Assembly (NCBI RefSeq): GCF_018687935.1
Contig: NZ_CP061308.1
Location: forward strand, 118,048-182,047
Direction of reading: 5' to 3'
DNA: 64,000 bases
DNA from: Polynucleobacter sp. JS-JIR-5-A7
Lineage (GTDB): Bacteria > Pseudomonadota > Gammaproteobacteria > Burkholderiales > Burkholderiaceae
In this document: piece by piece, positions 52,103-60,504 of the stretch
Numbering within the stretch: position 1 is the stretch's first letter
Layout of the letters: each line of letters opens with the position of its first letter
Program-made: the position numbers and the translations under genes
Notes under the pieces: model-generated
What the model saw: only the letters and a program-made list of their open reading frames with translations
The model's database searches: none
Told to the model about the DNA's origin: nothing

Positions 52103-54868
52103 ATGGTAATCGGTCTTCTTAAAACCCTGGTCGGCAGTCGTAACGACCGCCTCTTAAAACAGTATCGCAAAGTCGTTGCCAAGGTTGGCGCTTTCGAGCC
52201 AAGCCTGCAATCTTTGGATGATGTTGCGCTTGCCGCTAAAACTGCTGAATTTAAGTCTCGACTGGCTGCTGGCGAATCTTTAGATGACATTGCGCCTGAA
52301 GCATTCGCAGTAGTGCGTGAAGCTAGCGTACGCGTTATGAAAATGCGTCACTTTGATGCTCAGCTCATGGGTGGACTGGCACTTCACCAAGGCAAGATTG
52401 CTGAGATGGGTACGGGTGAGGGTAAAACTTTAACTGCCACACTCCCAGTGTATTTGAATGCTTTGACCGGTAAAGGTGTTCATGTTGTTACGGTGAACGA
52501 TTATTTGGCACAACGTGACGCTGAATGGATGGCGAAGTTGTATAACTTCTTGGGTATGAAGGTGGGTGTCAATTTATCGCAGATGGATCACAACACCAAG
52601 CAAGAAGCATACGCAGCCGACATTACTTATGGTACCAACAATGAATTCGGTTTCGATTACTTGCGCGACAACATGGTCCAAGATTTGGATCAGCGTGTGC
52701 AACGTGGCTTAGCTTATGCGATCGTTGACGAAGTTGATTCGATTTTGATTGATGAGGCTCGCACACCATTAATTATTTCTGGTCAAGCGGATGATCACAC
52801 CGATCTCTATATCAAAATGAATGCGCTGCCTTCTCATTTAGAGCGTCAGATTGGTGAAGAGAAAGCAGATGGTACTGGTGTTGAAAAGCCAGGTGACTAT
52901 TGGGTAGATGAAAAGTCTCAGCAGGTCTATTTAACTGAGCAGGGTCACGATAAAGCTGAGCAAGTATTGGTTCAGATTGGCGCTTTAAATGATGGCGACT
53001 CTCTCTATGCGCCACAGAACATCACCTTGATGCACCATGTATATGCAGCCTTACGTGCACATACTTTGTACAATCGAGACCAACACTATGTTGTGCAAAA
53101 CAAAGAAGTCATCATTGTTGATGAATTTACTGGTCGTTTAATGCAAGGCCGTCGTTGGTCTGATGGTTTACATCAGGCAGTCGAGGCTAAAGAAGGTGTA
53201 CCGATTCAGAATGAGAATCAAACCTTAGCAACGATTACTTTCCAGAACTATTTCCGGATGTATGGCAAGTTGGCTGGTATGACTGGTACTGCTGATACTG
53301 AAGCATATGAGTTCAAGGAAATTTATAACCTTGAAACCGTAGTCATTCCACCCAATCGTATTAGCCAAAGAAAAGACAAACAAGATCAAATCTATAAGTC
53401 TTCTCGCGAACGTTATGACGCTGTTATCAAAGATATTGAAGATTGCTATGAGCGTGGTCAACCTGTATTGGTGGGTACAACCTCGATTGAAAACTCAGAA
53501 TTAATCTCTGGCTTATTAGATAAGCGTAAGTTGCCGCATCAAGTCTTGAATGCGAAACAACATGCCCGTGAAGCAGAAATCATTGCGCAGGCAGGTCGTC
53601 CGAAGATGATTACGATTGCCACCAATATGGCTGGTCGTGGTACCGACATCGTGCTTGGTGGTAATGTGGGCAAGCAGTCCGCCTTGATTGAAGCTGATGA
53701 GGCTTTATCAGATCCAGAAAAAGCGAGCAAGATTAAGCAGCTTCAAGATGAATGGCAAAGCATTCATGATCAAGTGTTAGCTGCAGGTGGTTTGCATATT
53801 ATTGGTACTGAGCGCCATGAGAGTCGTCGTATCGACAATCAATTAAGAGGTCGCTCTGGCCGACAAGGTGATCCAGGCTCTTCACGTTTTTTTCTGTCTT
53901 TAGATGATCCATTGCTGCGTATCTTTGCTGGTGACCGCTTAAGGTCTGTCATGGAGCGCTTGAAAATGCCTGACGGCGAGCCGATTGAAGCGGGTATGGT
54001 GACACGTTCTATTGAGTCTGCGCAACGTAAGGTCGAGGGTCGTAACTTTGATATTCGTAAGCAGTTGCTCGAGTATGACGACGTTGCTAATGATCAGCGC
54101 AAAGAAACCTATCGCCTCAGAAATGAAGTACTTGAGAGCCAGGATATTGGCGAGCTGATTGCTAATTTGCGCGAGGATGTATTGCGTTCCGTTTGCTCTT
54201 TCTATGTTCCCCTAGAGTCTATGGAAGAGCAGTGGGATTTGCTTGGACTGGAGAATGCCCTAGCTAATGAGTGGGGTCTGGCGGTTGATTTGCAGAAATG
54301 GGTTGAGGGCGCGGAAAGTGTCGATGACGCAGAGATCGTGGAACGTGTATTAGCTGCTGCTAAAGAGTCTTATGATGCGAAGGTTGATCTCTCTGGACGT
54401 GAATCTTTTGCTGGCTTTGAGCGCTCTGTACTGCTCTATAGCGTAGATACCCATTGGCGTGAGCACTTGGCTGCTTTAGATCATTTGCGCCAAGGAATTC
54501 ACTTGCGGGGCTATGCCCAAAAAGATCCAAAACAAGAGTATCGCCGCGAAGCCTTTGAGCTATATGGCGAACTCTTGAGTACTATTAAGAATGATGTTGT
54601 TAAGAGCATCACGACGGTACAAATTCGTAGTGCGAGTGAATTAGATCGCGCAGCAGAATCGATGAATGAAGATTTAGCTAAGTTAAAAGATCTTCAGTAC
54701 CAGCATGCAGATGCCGATATGGAAGTTGCTGGCTCTACTGGTGATCGCGGCGCTGCAATTGATATTCAACCAGCGCCAGTCCGTACTGGTCCGAAGATTG
54801 GTCGAAACGATCCTTGTTCTTGTGGTAGTGGCAAGAAGTACAAGAACTGCTGTGGTGCATTAACTTAA
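52103..54868 (+). CDS. secA: Preprotein translocase ATPase SecA
   Basis: Motor ATPase that pushes proteins through SecYEG. The 921-aa protein has Walker A GTGEGKT at residues 103-109, the DEVDSILIDEARTPLIIS Walker B region, NATNMAGRGTDIVLGGNV in NBD2, RRIDNQLRGRSGRQGDPGSS and a C-terminal zinc tail CSCGSGKKYKNCC that binds SecB. Length and architecture are standard. No secM precedes it; the divergent DUF721 gene does. Confidence 0.98.
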   Translation: MVIGLLKTLVGSRNDRLLKQYRKVVAKVGAFEPSLQSLDDVALAAKTAEFKSRLAAGESLDDIAPEAFAVVREASVRVMKMRHFDAQLMGGLALHQGKIAEMGTGEGKTLTATLPVYLNALTGKGVHVVTVNDYLAQRDAEWMAKLYNFLGMKVGVNLSQMDHNTKQEAYAADITYGTNNEFGFDYLRDNMVQDLDQRVQRGLAYAIVDEVDSILIDEARTPLIISGQADDHTDLYIKMNALPSHLERQIGEEKADGTGVEKPGDYWVDEKSQQVYLTEQGHDKAEQVLVQIGALNDGDSLYAPQNITLMHHVYAALRAHTLYNRDQHYVVQNKEVIIVDEFTGRLMQGRRWSDGLHQAVEAKEGVPIQNENQTLATITFQNYFRMYGKLAGMTGTADTEAYEFKEIYNLETVVIPPNRISQRKDKQDQIYKSSRERYDAVIKDIEDCYERGQPVLVGTTSIENSELISGLLDKRKLPHQVLNAKQHAREAEIIAQAGRPKMITIATNMAGRGTDIVLGGNVGKQSALIEADEALSDPEKASKIKQLQDEWQSIHDQVLAAGGLHIIGTERHESRRIDNQLRGRSGRQGDPGSSRFFLSLDDPLLRIFAGDRLRSVMERLKMPDGEPIEAGMVTRSIESAQRKVEGRNFDIRKQLLEYDDVANDQRKETYRLRNEVLESQDIGELIANLREDVLRSVCSFYVPLESMEEQWDLLGLENALANEWGLAVDLQKWVEGAESVDDAEIVERVLAAAKESYDAKVDLSGRESFAGFERSVLLYSVDTHWREHLAALDHLRQGIHLRGYAQKDPKQEYRREAFELYGELLSTIKNDVVKSITTVQIRSASELDRAAESMNEDLAKLKDLQYQHADADMEVAGSTGDRGAAIDIQPAPVRTGPKIGRNDPCSCGSGKKYKNCCGALT

Positions 54869-54898
54869 CCATCGCCCTGAATGCGTTAATCATCAAAT

Positions 54899-54926
54899 GG
54901 CTCGGCTAATGCAGAGCCTTTTTTTT
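54899..54926 (+). terminator. Rho-independent terminator of secA
   Basis: GGCTC (54899-54903) pairs with GAGCC... as GAGCC at 54914-54918, around a 10-nt loop, followed by eight Ts (54919-54926). It lies 31 bp after the secA stop and separates secA from argJ. Confidence 0.8.
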
Positions 54927-55011
54927 GGCTATTTTTATTTCAATGCCGAAATTGGAGATAAATTGATATCTCCCCCTGTTTTTGATACGCCTCATCTACA
55001 ATTATCGGACT

Positions 55012-56247
55012 ATGACAGTTAATTTACCTCTCCCCCAAAAAGCCGATCTGAAGCCTGTTAAAGGTTTTGAGATGGGTATCGCTGAAGCTGGAATTAAGAA
55101 GGCCAATCGTAAAGATTTATTGGTGATGACTCTTGCTCCTGGCTCACAAGTCGCTGGTGTTTTTACCTTGAATCGTTTTTGCGCCGCCCCTGTTCAAGTT
55201 TGCCGCGAGCATCTGGCGCAAGAGGGTCGAAATGGCGAAATTCGGGCCTTAGTTGTCAACACTGGTAATGCAAACGCCGGCACAGGTGAGCAGGGTATGA
55301 AACATGCTTTAGAAACATGCGCTGCTTTAGCCAAGGATCTCAAGATCAATCCAGAGCAGATCTTGCCATTTTCAACAGGGGTGATTCTGGAGTCTTTACC
55401 GATTCAGAAAATCATTACTGCGCTTCCCAAGGCAGTAGCTAATTTGGGTGAGGACAACTGGTTTGATGCGGCCCAAGCAATCATGACTACAGATACTCAG
55501 CCAAAGGCAAGTTCAGTCACGGTTCAAACGCCAGCTGGTCAAGTTGTGTTGACGGGTATTTGTAAGGGCGCAGGAATGATTCATCCCAATATGGCAACCA
55601 TGTTGGGATTTATCGCCACTGACGCTGGTTTTGCCCCTGGCTTATTGAGCGAACTCACTCGCGAGGTTGCTGATCTTTCGTTTAACGCTATCACGATTGA
55701 TGGTGATACCTCGACTAATGATTCCTTCATCATCATGGCGACTGATCAATCGTTAGTACACATCAAGTCGACCAGCGACCCCAGTTACACCATCGTGCGC
55801 GAGGCTTTAATTACCCTAGCTAGAAAATTAGCGCAGATGATTGTGCGTGATGGCGAAGGTGCCACTAAGTTCATGACAATTGAAGTGGTTGGTGGCAAGA
55901 CTGCTGAAGAATGCCGTCTAGTAGCAAAAGCAGTAGCTCATTCACCATTGGTTAAAACCGCATTCTTCGCGAGTGATCCTAATTTGGGTCGTATTCTTGC
56001 GGCTATTGGTTACGCAGGCATAAAAGACTTAGACGTTAATCATGTCCAAATGTGGCTGGGTGATGTTTGGGTTGCTAAAGATGGCGGGCGCAATCCAAGT
56101 TATCAAGAGGCAGATGGTCAAAGAGTAATGCAGGCTCCAGAAATTACAGTCAAGATTGACCTAGGGCGCGGAACTGCTACTCAAACGATGTGGACCTGTG
56201 ACTTGTCGCATGACTATGTTTCGATTAATGCGGACTATCGCTCTTAA
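55012..56247 (+). CDS. argJ: Glutamate N-acetyltransferase / amino-acid acetyltransferase ArgJ
   Basis: Bifunctional or monofunctional ornithine acetyltransferase of arginine synthesis; it moves acetyl from N-acetylornithine to glutamate. The 411-aa precursor self-cleaves; the expected site is A195-T196 in MIHPNMATMLGF, with T196 as nucleophile. Other motifs are VVNTGNANAGTG and DGDTSTNDSFIIM. The ATG at 55012 has no clear ribosome-binding site and a TACAAT hexamer ends only 9 bp upstream, so a nearly leaderless message is possible. The frame is open upstream to 54982. Confidence 0.95.
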   Translation: MTVNLPLPQKADLKPVKGFEMGIAEAGIKKANRKDLLVMTLAPGSQVAGVFTLNRFCAAPVQVCREHLAQEGRNGEIRALVVNTGNANAGTGEQGMKHALETCAALAKDLKINPEQILPFSTGVILESLPIQKIITALPKAVANLGEDNWFDAAQAIMTTDTQPKASSVTVQTPAGQVVLTGICKGAGMIHPNMATMLGFIATDAGFAPGLLSELTREVADLSFNAITIDGDTSTNDSFIIMATDQSLVHIKSTSDPSYTIVREALITLARKLAQMIVRDGEGATKFMTIEVVGGKTAEECRLVAKAVAHSPLVKTAFFASDPNLGRILAAIGYAGIKDLDVNHVQMWLGDVWVAKDGGRNPSYQEADGQRVMQAPEITVKIDLGRGTATQTMWTCDLSHDYVSINADYRS

Positions 56248-56260
56248 AGATATCAATCAT

Positions 56261-57118
56261 ATGAATGAAAAATTAGACCGTCTTTTAGATCATCTCGAAA
56301 CCTTTTTACCAAAACCATTAACTGATGAACAGTGGAAATCTTCCACTGCATTTAGATGGCGTCGTAGAGACAGTATCTTTGGCAGTATTGGATTTTTACA
56401 GCCAGTCAAGCATGTGTCTGATATTACCTTTGAAGACCTTCAAAACATTGATCGTCAAAGAGATGCGATTCGGGATAACACTAAAAATTTCATCCAGAAA
56501 AAACCGGCTAATAATATTCTGCTTACTGGCGCCCGAGGAACGGGTAAGTCTTCCTTGATTAAAGCCAGCTTGCACGAGTTTGCAAGCCAAGGCCTGCGTC
56601 TGGTAGAGGTGGAAAAAGAGCATCTTGCTGACTTGGCCGATATCACGGAGCTTCTGGCTGATCGTCCCGAGCGCTTCATTATTTTCTGCGACGATCTCTC
56701 CTTTGAAGACGGTGAGTCAGGCTATAAGGCTATGAAATCTGCTCTTGATGGCTCCGTATCGGCTCAAGTCGATAATATTTTGATCTATGCCACCTCTAAT
56801 CGTCGTCATTTATTGCCGGAGTATATGAAGGATAACGAAGGTTATGTACACGGCGATGATGGCGAAATTCATCCAGGTGAGGTAGTGGAAGAAAAGATTT
56901 CTTTATCAGAGCGCTTTGGTTTGTGGCTCTCGTTTTATCCGCCTAAGCAAGATGAGTATTTAGCAATTGTGGCTCACTGGTTGGCACATTTTGGTCTGAG
57001 TGCTGAGCAAATTGCGGCTGCTCGTGCAGAGGCGCTCGTTTGGGCTTTAGAGCGCGGTTCTCGTTCTGGCCGCGTGGCTTGGCAGTTTGCAAAACATTGG
57101 GCTGGATCACACGCCTAA
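56261..57118 (+). CDS. DUF815 P-loop ATPase
   Basis: A 285-aa AAA+-like ATPase of the DUF815 family, role unknown. Walker A GARGTGKSS covers residues 90-98, Walker B FIIFCDDLSFE lies near residues 139-149, and an arginine-finger-like RR occurs in YATSNRRHLLPEYMKD (sensor 1 N). The tail LSERFGLWLSFYPPKQDEY and RSGRVAWQFAKHW matches the family. I chose the ATG at 56261, 14 bp after argJ, since the longer frame overlaps argJ. It is followed by mutT after 15 bp; the argJ-DUF815-mutT order is common in betaproteobacteria. Confidence 0.88.
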   Translation: MNEKLDRLLDHLETFLPKPLTDEQWKSSTAFRWRRRDSIFGSIGFLQPVKHVSDITFEDLQNIDRQRDAIRDNTKNFIQKKPANNILLTGARGTGKSSLIKASLHEFASQGLRLVEVEKEHLADLADITELLADRPERFIIFCDDLSFEDGESGYKAMKSALDGSVSAQVDNILIYATSNRRHLLPEYMKDNEGYVHGDDGEIHPGEVVEEKISLSERFGLWLSFYPPKQDEYLAIVAHWLAHFGLSAEQIAAARAEALVWALERGSRSGRVAWQFAKHWAGSHA

Positions 57119-57133
57119 GATGGATTGATTCTG

Positions 57134-57550
57134 GTGAGTGAAATTAATCGACCCGTTACTGAAGTAGCCGCTGGAATATTGCTGGATCAATCCGGTCGCT
57201 ATCTATTGGGACAAAGACCAGAAGGCAAGCCCTATGCAGGTTATTGGGAAGTACCTGGCGGCAAGATTGAAAAAGGCGAATCTGTTTTCGAGGCGCTGAA
57301 ACGTGAGCTACAAGAAGAGCTTGGTATAGACATTCATGCGAGTGAAGAATTAACTATCCTCGAGTATGACTATCCGCATGCTTATGTACGCTTACATGTG
57401 AGTATTATTCGAGAATGGATAGGTACTCCAAAAGGCTGCGAAGGCCAGTCCCTGTCCTGGCAATTATTAAGCTCAGAAAAGCCTAGTGTGGAACCGCTAT
57501 TACCAGCCGCTTGGCCAATGCTGGACAGGCTGAAAGCCCTTTTGACCTAG
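57134..57550 (+). CDS. mutT: Nudix hydrolase, 8-oxo-dGTP diphosphatase MutT
   Basis: Removes oxidised dGTP from the nucleotide pool. The 138-aa protein has a full Nudix box: G43, E49, R57, E58, E61, E62 and G64 in GGKIEKGESVFEALKRE followed by LQEELGI. The start is a GTG at 57134 (MSEINRPV); a TTG three codons upstream at 57125 is less likely. Its TAG stop shares the CTAG tetranucleotide with the zapD stop on the other strand. Confidence 0.92.
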   Translation: MSEINRPVTEVAAGILLDQSGRYLLGQRPEGKPYAGYWEVPGGKIEKGESVFEALKRELQEELGIDIHASEELTILEYDYPHAYVRLHVSIIREWIGTPKGCEGQSLSWQLLSSEKPSVEPLLPAAWPMLDRLKALLT

Positions 57551-58299
57551 AAGTGGCAGAGCGTCAGCTTGAATGACACATCCTTATTTGCAGGCTGTGA
57601 TTTTTTATCACGATCTGTTTGCATAAAGCGCACGGATAGTAAATATTTATTGGCGCTAATCTCGGAGAAGAGCGTGTCATCTTCTACCGCAACTCGCATC
57701 AGCTGATAAATTTTCCCAGAAGGTGCCTGCTGGAATGAGCCGTTATGAGCCAAGACATCTTTTGCTTCACCTGACTGACGTAGTAAGCGTAAAAATAATT
57801 GACAGGCATCTTGCCATGGTAACAAGGGGTGTGCAAAATTTTCTAGTAGCTTGCGACGCTCATTCGATGGACTATTTTTCCAAGCATGATAGCTAGGCAA
57901 ATCAATCGGACTTGTACCGCCGGGAATATTTAAGCGTGTACGAATACTATTGAGCCACTCGCTCTCAGAAATTGCTAAGTTTGGTCTGCCGGTTGATTGA
58001 TTAATCTTGCTAGCAACAGAATCTATTTCTGCTAGTGTTTGAGAAAGAGTTTCTTGATCTACTTTTTGTGAGGTCTTAAGTCCATTGAGGGCATATTTTT
58101 GACGCTCAAATTCTTTTAGTAGTAGTGATTTGATATCGCCACGTGCACCAATATCTCCCAGGTCAAACAACATGGCGATTGCATTGTGATGAAGTTCGGG
58201 GTCATCGGAGCGTACGAAATGATTGAAGCGGGCGAACAAATACTCCAGTCGAAGCATGCTTCGAACTAATTCATTGAAGGGGTATTCGTAGACAATCAC
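57547..58299 (-). CDS. zapD: Cell division protein ZapD
   Basis: ZapD binds the FtsZ C-terminal peptide and bundles Z-ring filaments. The 250-aa product starts with IVYEYPFNELVRSMLRLEYLFARFNHFV, the family signature, has the helical domain (residues 20-130) and a beta domain ending in SFKLTLCHF. It lies 32 bp downstream of coaE. The gyrase inhibitor gene yacG, often just after zapD, is absent: zapD and mutT end in the same CTAG. Confidence 0.95.
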   Translation of the reverse strand: MIVYEYPFNELVRSMLRLEYLFARFNHFVRSDDPELHHNAIAMLFDLGDIGARGDIKSLLLKEFERQKYALNGLKTSQKVDQETLSQTLAEIDSVASKINQSTGRPNLAISESEWLNSIRTRLNIPGGTSPIDLPSYHAWKNSPSNERRKLLENFAHPLLPWQDACQLFLRLLRQSGEAKDVLAHNGSFQQAPSGKIYQLMRVAVEDDTLFSEISANKYLLSVRFMQTDRDKKSQPANKDVSFKLTLCHF

Positions 58300-58331
58300 A
58301 AGCCCATATTCTATGACGAACTGAGCTGTTC

Positions 58332-58997
58332 TTACTTAATCTGTAGGATTTTTTCGTGCAAATGGTTTACTTCAGCTTTCAACTTCTCAAAGCTAGCTTG
58401 ATTCTCAATAACGATATCCGCACTAGCAAGACGATCTTTTCTGGCTGCTTGAGCCTGCAAAATTTTTTCCACCTCTGCCCGGGGTAAATTGCTGCGCTGC
58501 ATCACTCTGGTAATTTGGACTTCTTCAGGGCAGTCCACCACCACCAACTGGTCAATCAGTCCTTGCCAAGAGCCTGATTCAAGCAGGAGAGGAACGACAA
58601 AGACTAAGTAGGGCACACCTTCAGCAGCCAATCGCTTGGCTTGCTTGATAGTCTCTAGGCGGATGAGGGGGTGGGTAATCGCCTCTAAGTTCTTTCTCGC
58701 CTCAGGCTTAGCAAATACTAGGGCGCGCATCTTGCCCCTATTTAATGCTCCGGCTGCATCGAGATAGTCGGCGCCGAATTGTTCCTTTATAGCTTCTATT
58801 GCCACTCCCTTTGGCGAGGTGATCTGATGGGCTATGAGATCCGTATCTACAATCCCTGCTCCTAAGCTGCCCAGTAAATCGCTGACTGCAGTTTTGCCTG
58901 AGCCAATGCCTCCGGTTAGACCGATCAGGGGAATGCGCCCCTTGAGTCCGCTTAAATCGGATTGTTCAGAAACCATGTTTGGAGGATCTGTGGCCAT
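58332..58997 (-). CDS. coaE: Dephospho-CoA kinase
   Basis: Last step of coenzyme A synthesis: phosphorylation of dephospho-CoA. The 221-aa protein has the P-loop GLTGGIGSGKTAV at residues 26-38, GIVDTDLIAHQIT, TRVMQRSNLPRAEVEKIL and the terminal ADIVIENQASFEKL. The start at 58997 overlaps pilD by 46 bp; an ATG seven codons in (58976, MVSEQSDL) would cut the overlap and still keep the P-loop. It belongs to the corC-pilBCD-coaE-zapD run. Confidence 0.95.
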   Translation of the reverse strand: MATDPPNMVSEQSDLSGLKGRIPLIGLTGGIGSGKTAVSDLLGSLGAGIVDTDLIAHQITSPKGVAIEAIKEQFGADYLDAAGALNRGKMRALVFAKPEARKNLEAITHPLIRLETIKQAKRLAAEGVPYLVFVVPLLLESGSWQGLIDQLVVVDCPEEVQITRVMQRSNLPRAEVEKILQAQAARKDRLASADIVIENQASFEKLKAEVNHLHEKILQIK

Positions 58998-59452
58998 AAC
59001 AACTCAATGATGCCAGCAACAGCCAGGAATGGTCCAAAAGGAAATGCTGAGCGAATAGATTGCTTTTGGTATCGAAGCCAGATGAGCCCCCCAAGCAGGC
59101 CGCTGATGGATGCCACTAATAAAATTCCTGGTAAAGCACTGAGGCCAAACCATGCTCCAAGTGCAGCTAGTAGTTTTGCATCGCCCATGCCGACCCCATT
59201 TTGCTTTTTAGCCCATCTATAAATGAAGTTGAGCCCCCATAAAAATGCATATCCAAGGAATGCACCTGCAATCGCATTTGGAAAGCTGGTCAATCCTAAA
59301 TTTGGTAAGTAATTAAAGACTAAGCCAGCGGCAATGATGGGAATAGTCATGGCATCAGGTAGGCGAAAAGTTCGCAGATCAATATAGGCTAGATATACCA
59401 AAGCCAAGATCAGCAAGGTGCGAACTAAATCCATCATCGTTAAAGCATGCAT
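58952..59452 (-). CDS. pilD: Short prepilin peptidase PilD/GspO-like (A24 domain only)
   Basis: Type IV prepilin peptidase, a polytopic membrane aspartyl protease. The 166-aa product has the two catalytic aspartates, D25 in YLAYIDLRTFRLPD and D91 in GVGMGDAKLLAALG (GxGD-type). It lacks the N-terminal domain with the CxxC zinc sites that makes typical PilD proteins (about 270-290 aa) also N-methyltransferases. pilC ends at 59452, exactly where this gene starts, so no hidden N-terminal exon or frameshift is present. It is directly after pilC and overlaps coaE. Confidence 0.88.
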   Translation of the reverse strand: MHALTMMDLVRTLLILALVYLAYIDLRTFRLPDAMTIPIIAAGLVFNYLPNLGLTSFPNAIAGAFLGYAFLWGLNFIYRWAKKQNGVGMGDAKLLAALGAWFGLSALPGILLVASISGLLGGLIWLRYQKQSIRSAFPFGPFLAVAGIIELLWPQILQTWFLNNPI

Positions 59453-60504
59453 TAAACGATTTGCCCTAAATTAAATATTGGTAGATACAGAATAATGACT
59501 AGTCCACCAATGATGATGCCAACTAGCATGATGAGCAAGGGCTCTAGAGTCTGGCTAAGACTATTGAGGCCGCCGCTGAGTTGAGAGCCTAAAGTGTTGG
59601 CGCGCTTCCTTAGCATCTGTGCAAGAAAGCCACTTGCTGCTGCAATATGAAGCAATTGCAAAGTCTCAGTATCGAAAAAAGAATTTTTTGGATCAGCCTT
59701 TTTCAAGGACGCACCTAAGGGCCAGCCTCGGGTCAGGTGTTTAAAAACTTCTGCACTGAGGTCATGACTTAGCCAGTGATTAGAGGATTGCGCGGTGACG
59801 CGTAGCGCATCAGGAAGTGGTAAACCTGACTCTAGAAGATGGCCCAGGGTTCGACACCAGTAAGTCAGGGCGGCCAAACGAAGCAATTTACCCAGTAGCG
59901 GTATCCGAAAACTCCATTGATCACACATTTTTTGTAAGTAAATAGATTTTATCCAAGCAAGTAAGCAGATGAGAGTGCTAGTAAGAAGGCAGGCACAGAT
60001 TTCTATAAAGAAATGATTCATGATGGACGATATTTGAATGAGTGCTTTGGTCGGCGGTGGTAATTCTGCTTGAAAGTGACCAAAGACATCTTTAAATACT
60101 GGCACCACCCAAATCATCATGACGATGACCAACAGAAGCGAGCTGCTTAAGGTAATGATGGGGTAGCTTAGTGCTTGTTGTACTTTGCGCCTTAATTCAA
60201 TTTGAGCTTCTAGTTGTTGGCAAATAGTCTTGAGTGCAAGCTCAATATCTCCTGTACGTTCACTCACACGGATCAGATTAATGAACTCCATCGAAAACAG
60301 ATTGTGTTGTGCCATGAGACTTTGGGAAAAACTGTTACCTTTCTTTAAATGAGCCTGTATATCCTTTAGCCAATGCTGCCATTCCTTAGGCGCTGAAGAC
60401 TGAATGAGTTCAATGGCATTCAAGAGGGCTAGCCCAGCATTAAACAAGGTCAGTAATTGCTGAGCGAAATCTAATTGCGATTGCTTGTTTAGTGCCATGT
60501 ACAT
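59452..60504 (-). CDS. pilC: Type IV pilus assembly inner-membrane protein PilC/GspF
   Basis: Inner-membrane platform protein on which the PilB ATPase and PilD act. The 350-aa product has two GspF domains, each with a helical cytoplasmic part and TM helices. LLTLFNAGLALLNAIELIQ and IRVSERTGDIELALKTICQQLE are in the first; LTYWCRTLGHLLESGLPLPDALRV and IAAASGFLAQMLRKRA in the second; the C-terminal LEPLLIMLVGIIIGGLVIILYLPIF is standard. It starts inside the end of pilB (16-bp overlap). Confidence 0.95.
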   Translation of the reverse strand: MYMALNKQSQLDFAQQLLTLFNAGLALLNAIELIQSSAPKEWQHWLKDIQAHLKKGNSFSQSLMAQHNLFSMEFINLIRVSERTGDIELALKTICQQLEAQIELRRKVQQALSYPIITLSSSLLLVIVMMIWVVPVFKDVFGHFQAELPPPTKALIQISSIMNHFFIEICACLLTSTLICLLAWIKSIYLQKMCDQWSFRIPLLGKLLRLAALTYWCRTLGHLLESGLPLPDALRVTAQSSNHWLSHDLSAEVFKHLTRGWPLGASLKKADPKNSFFDTETLQLLHIAAASGFLAQMLRKRANTLGSQLSGGLNSLSQTLEPLLIMLVGIIIGGLVIILYLPIFNLGQIV

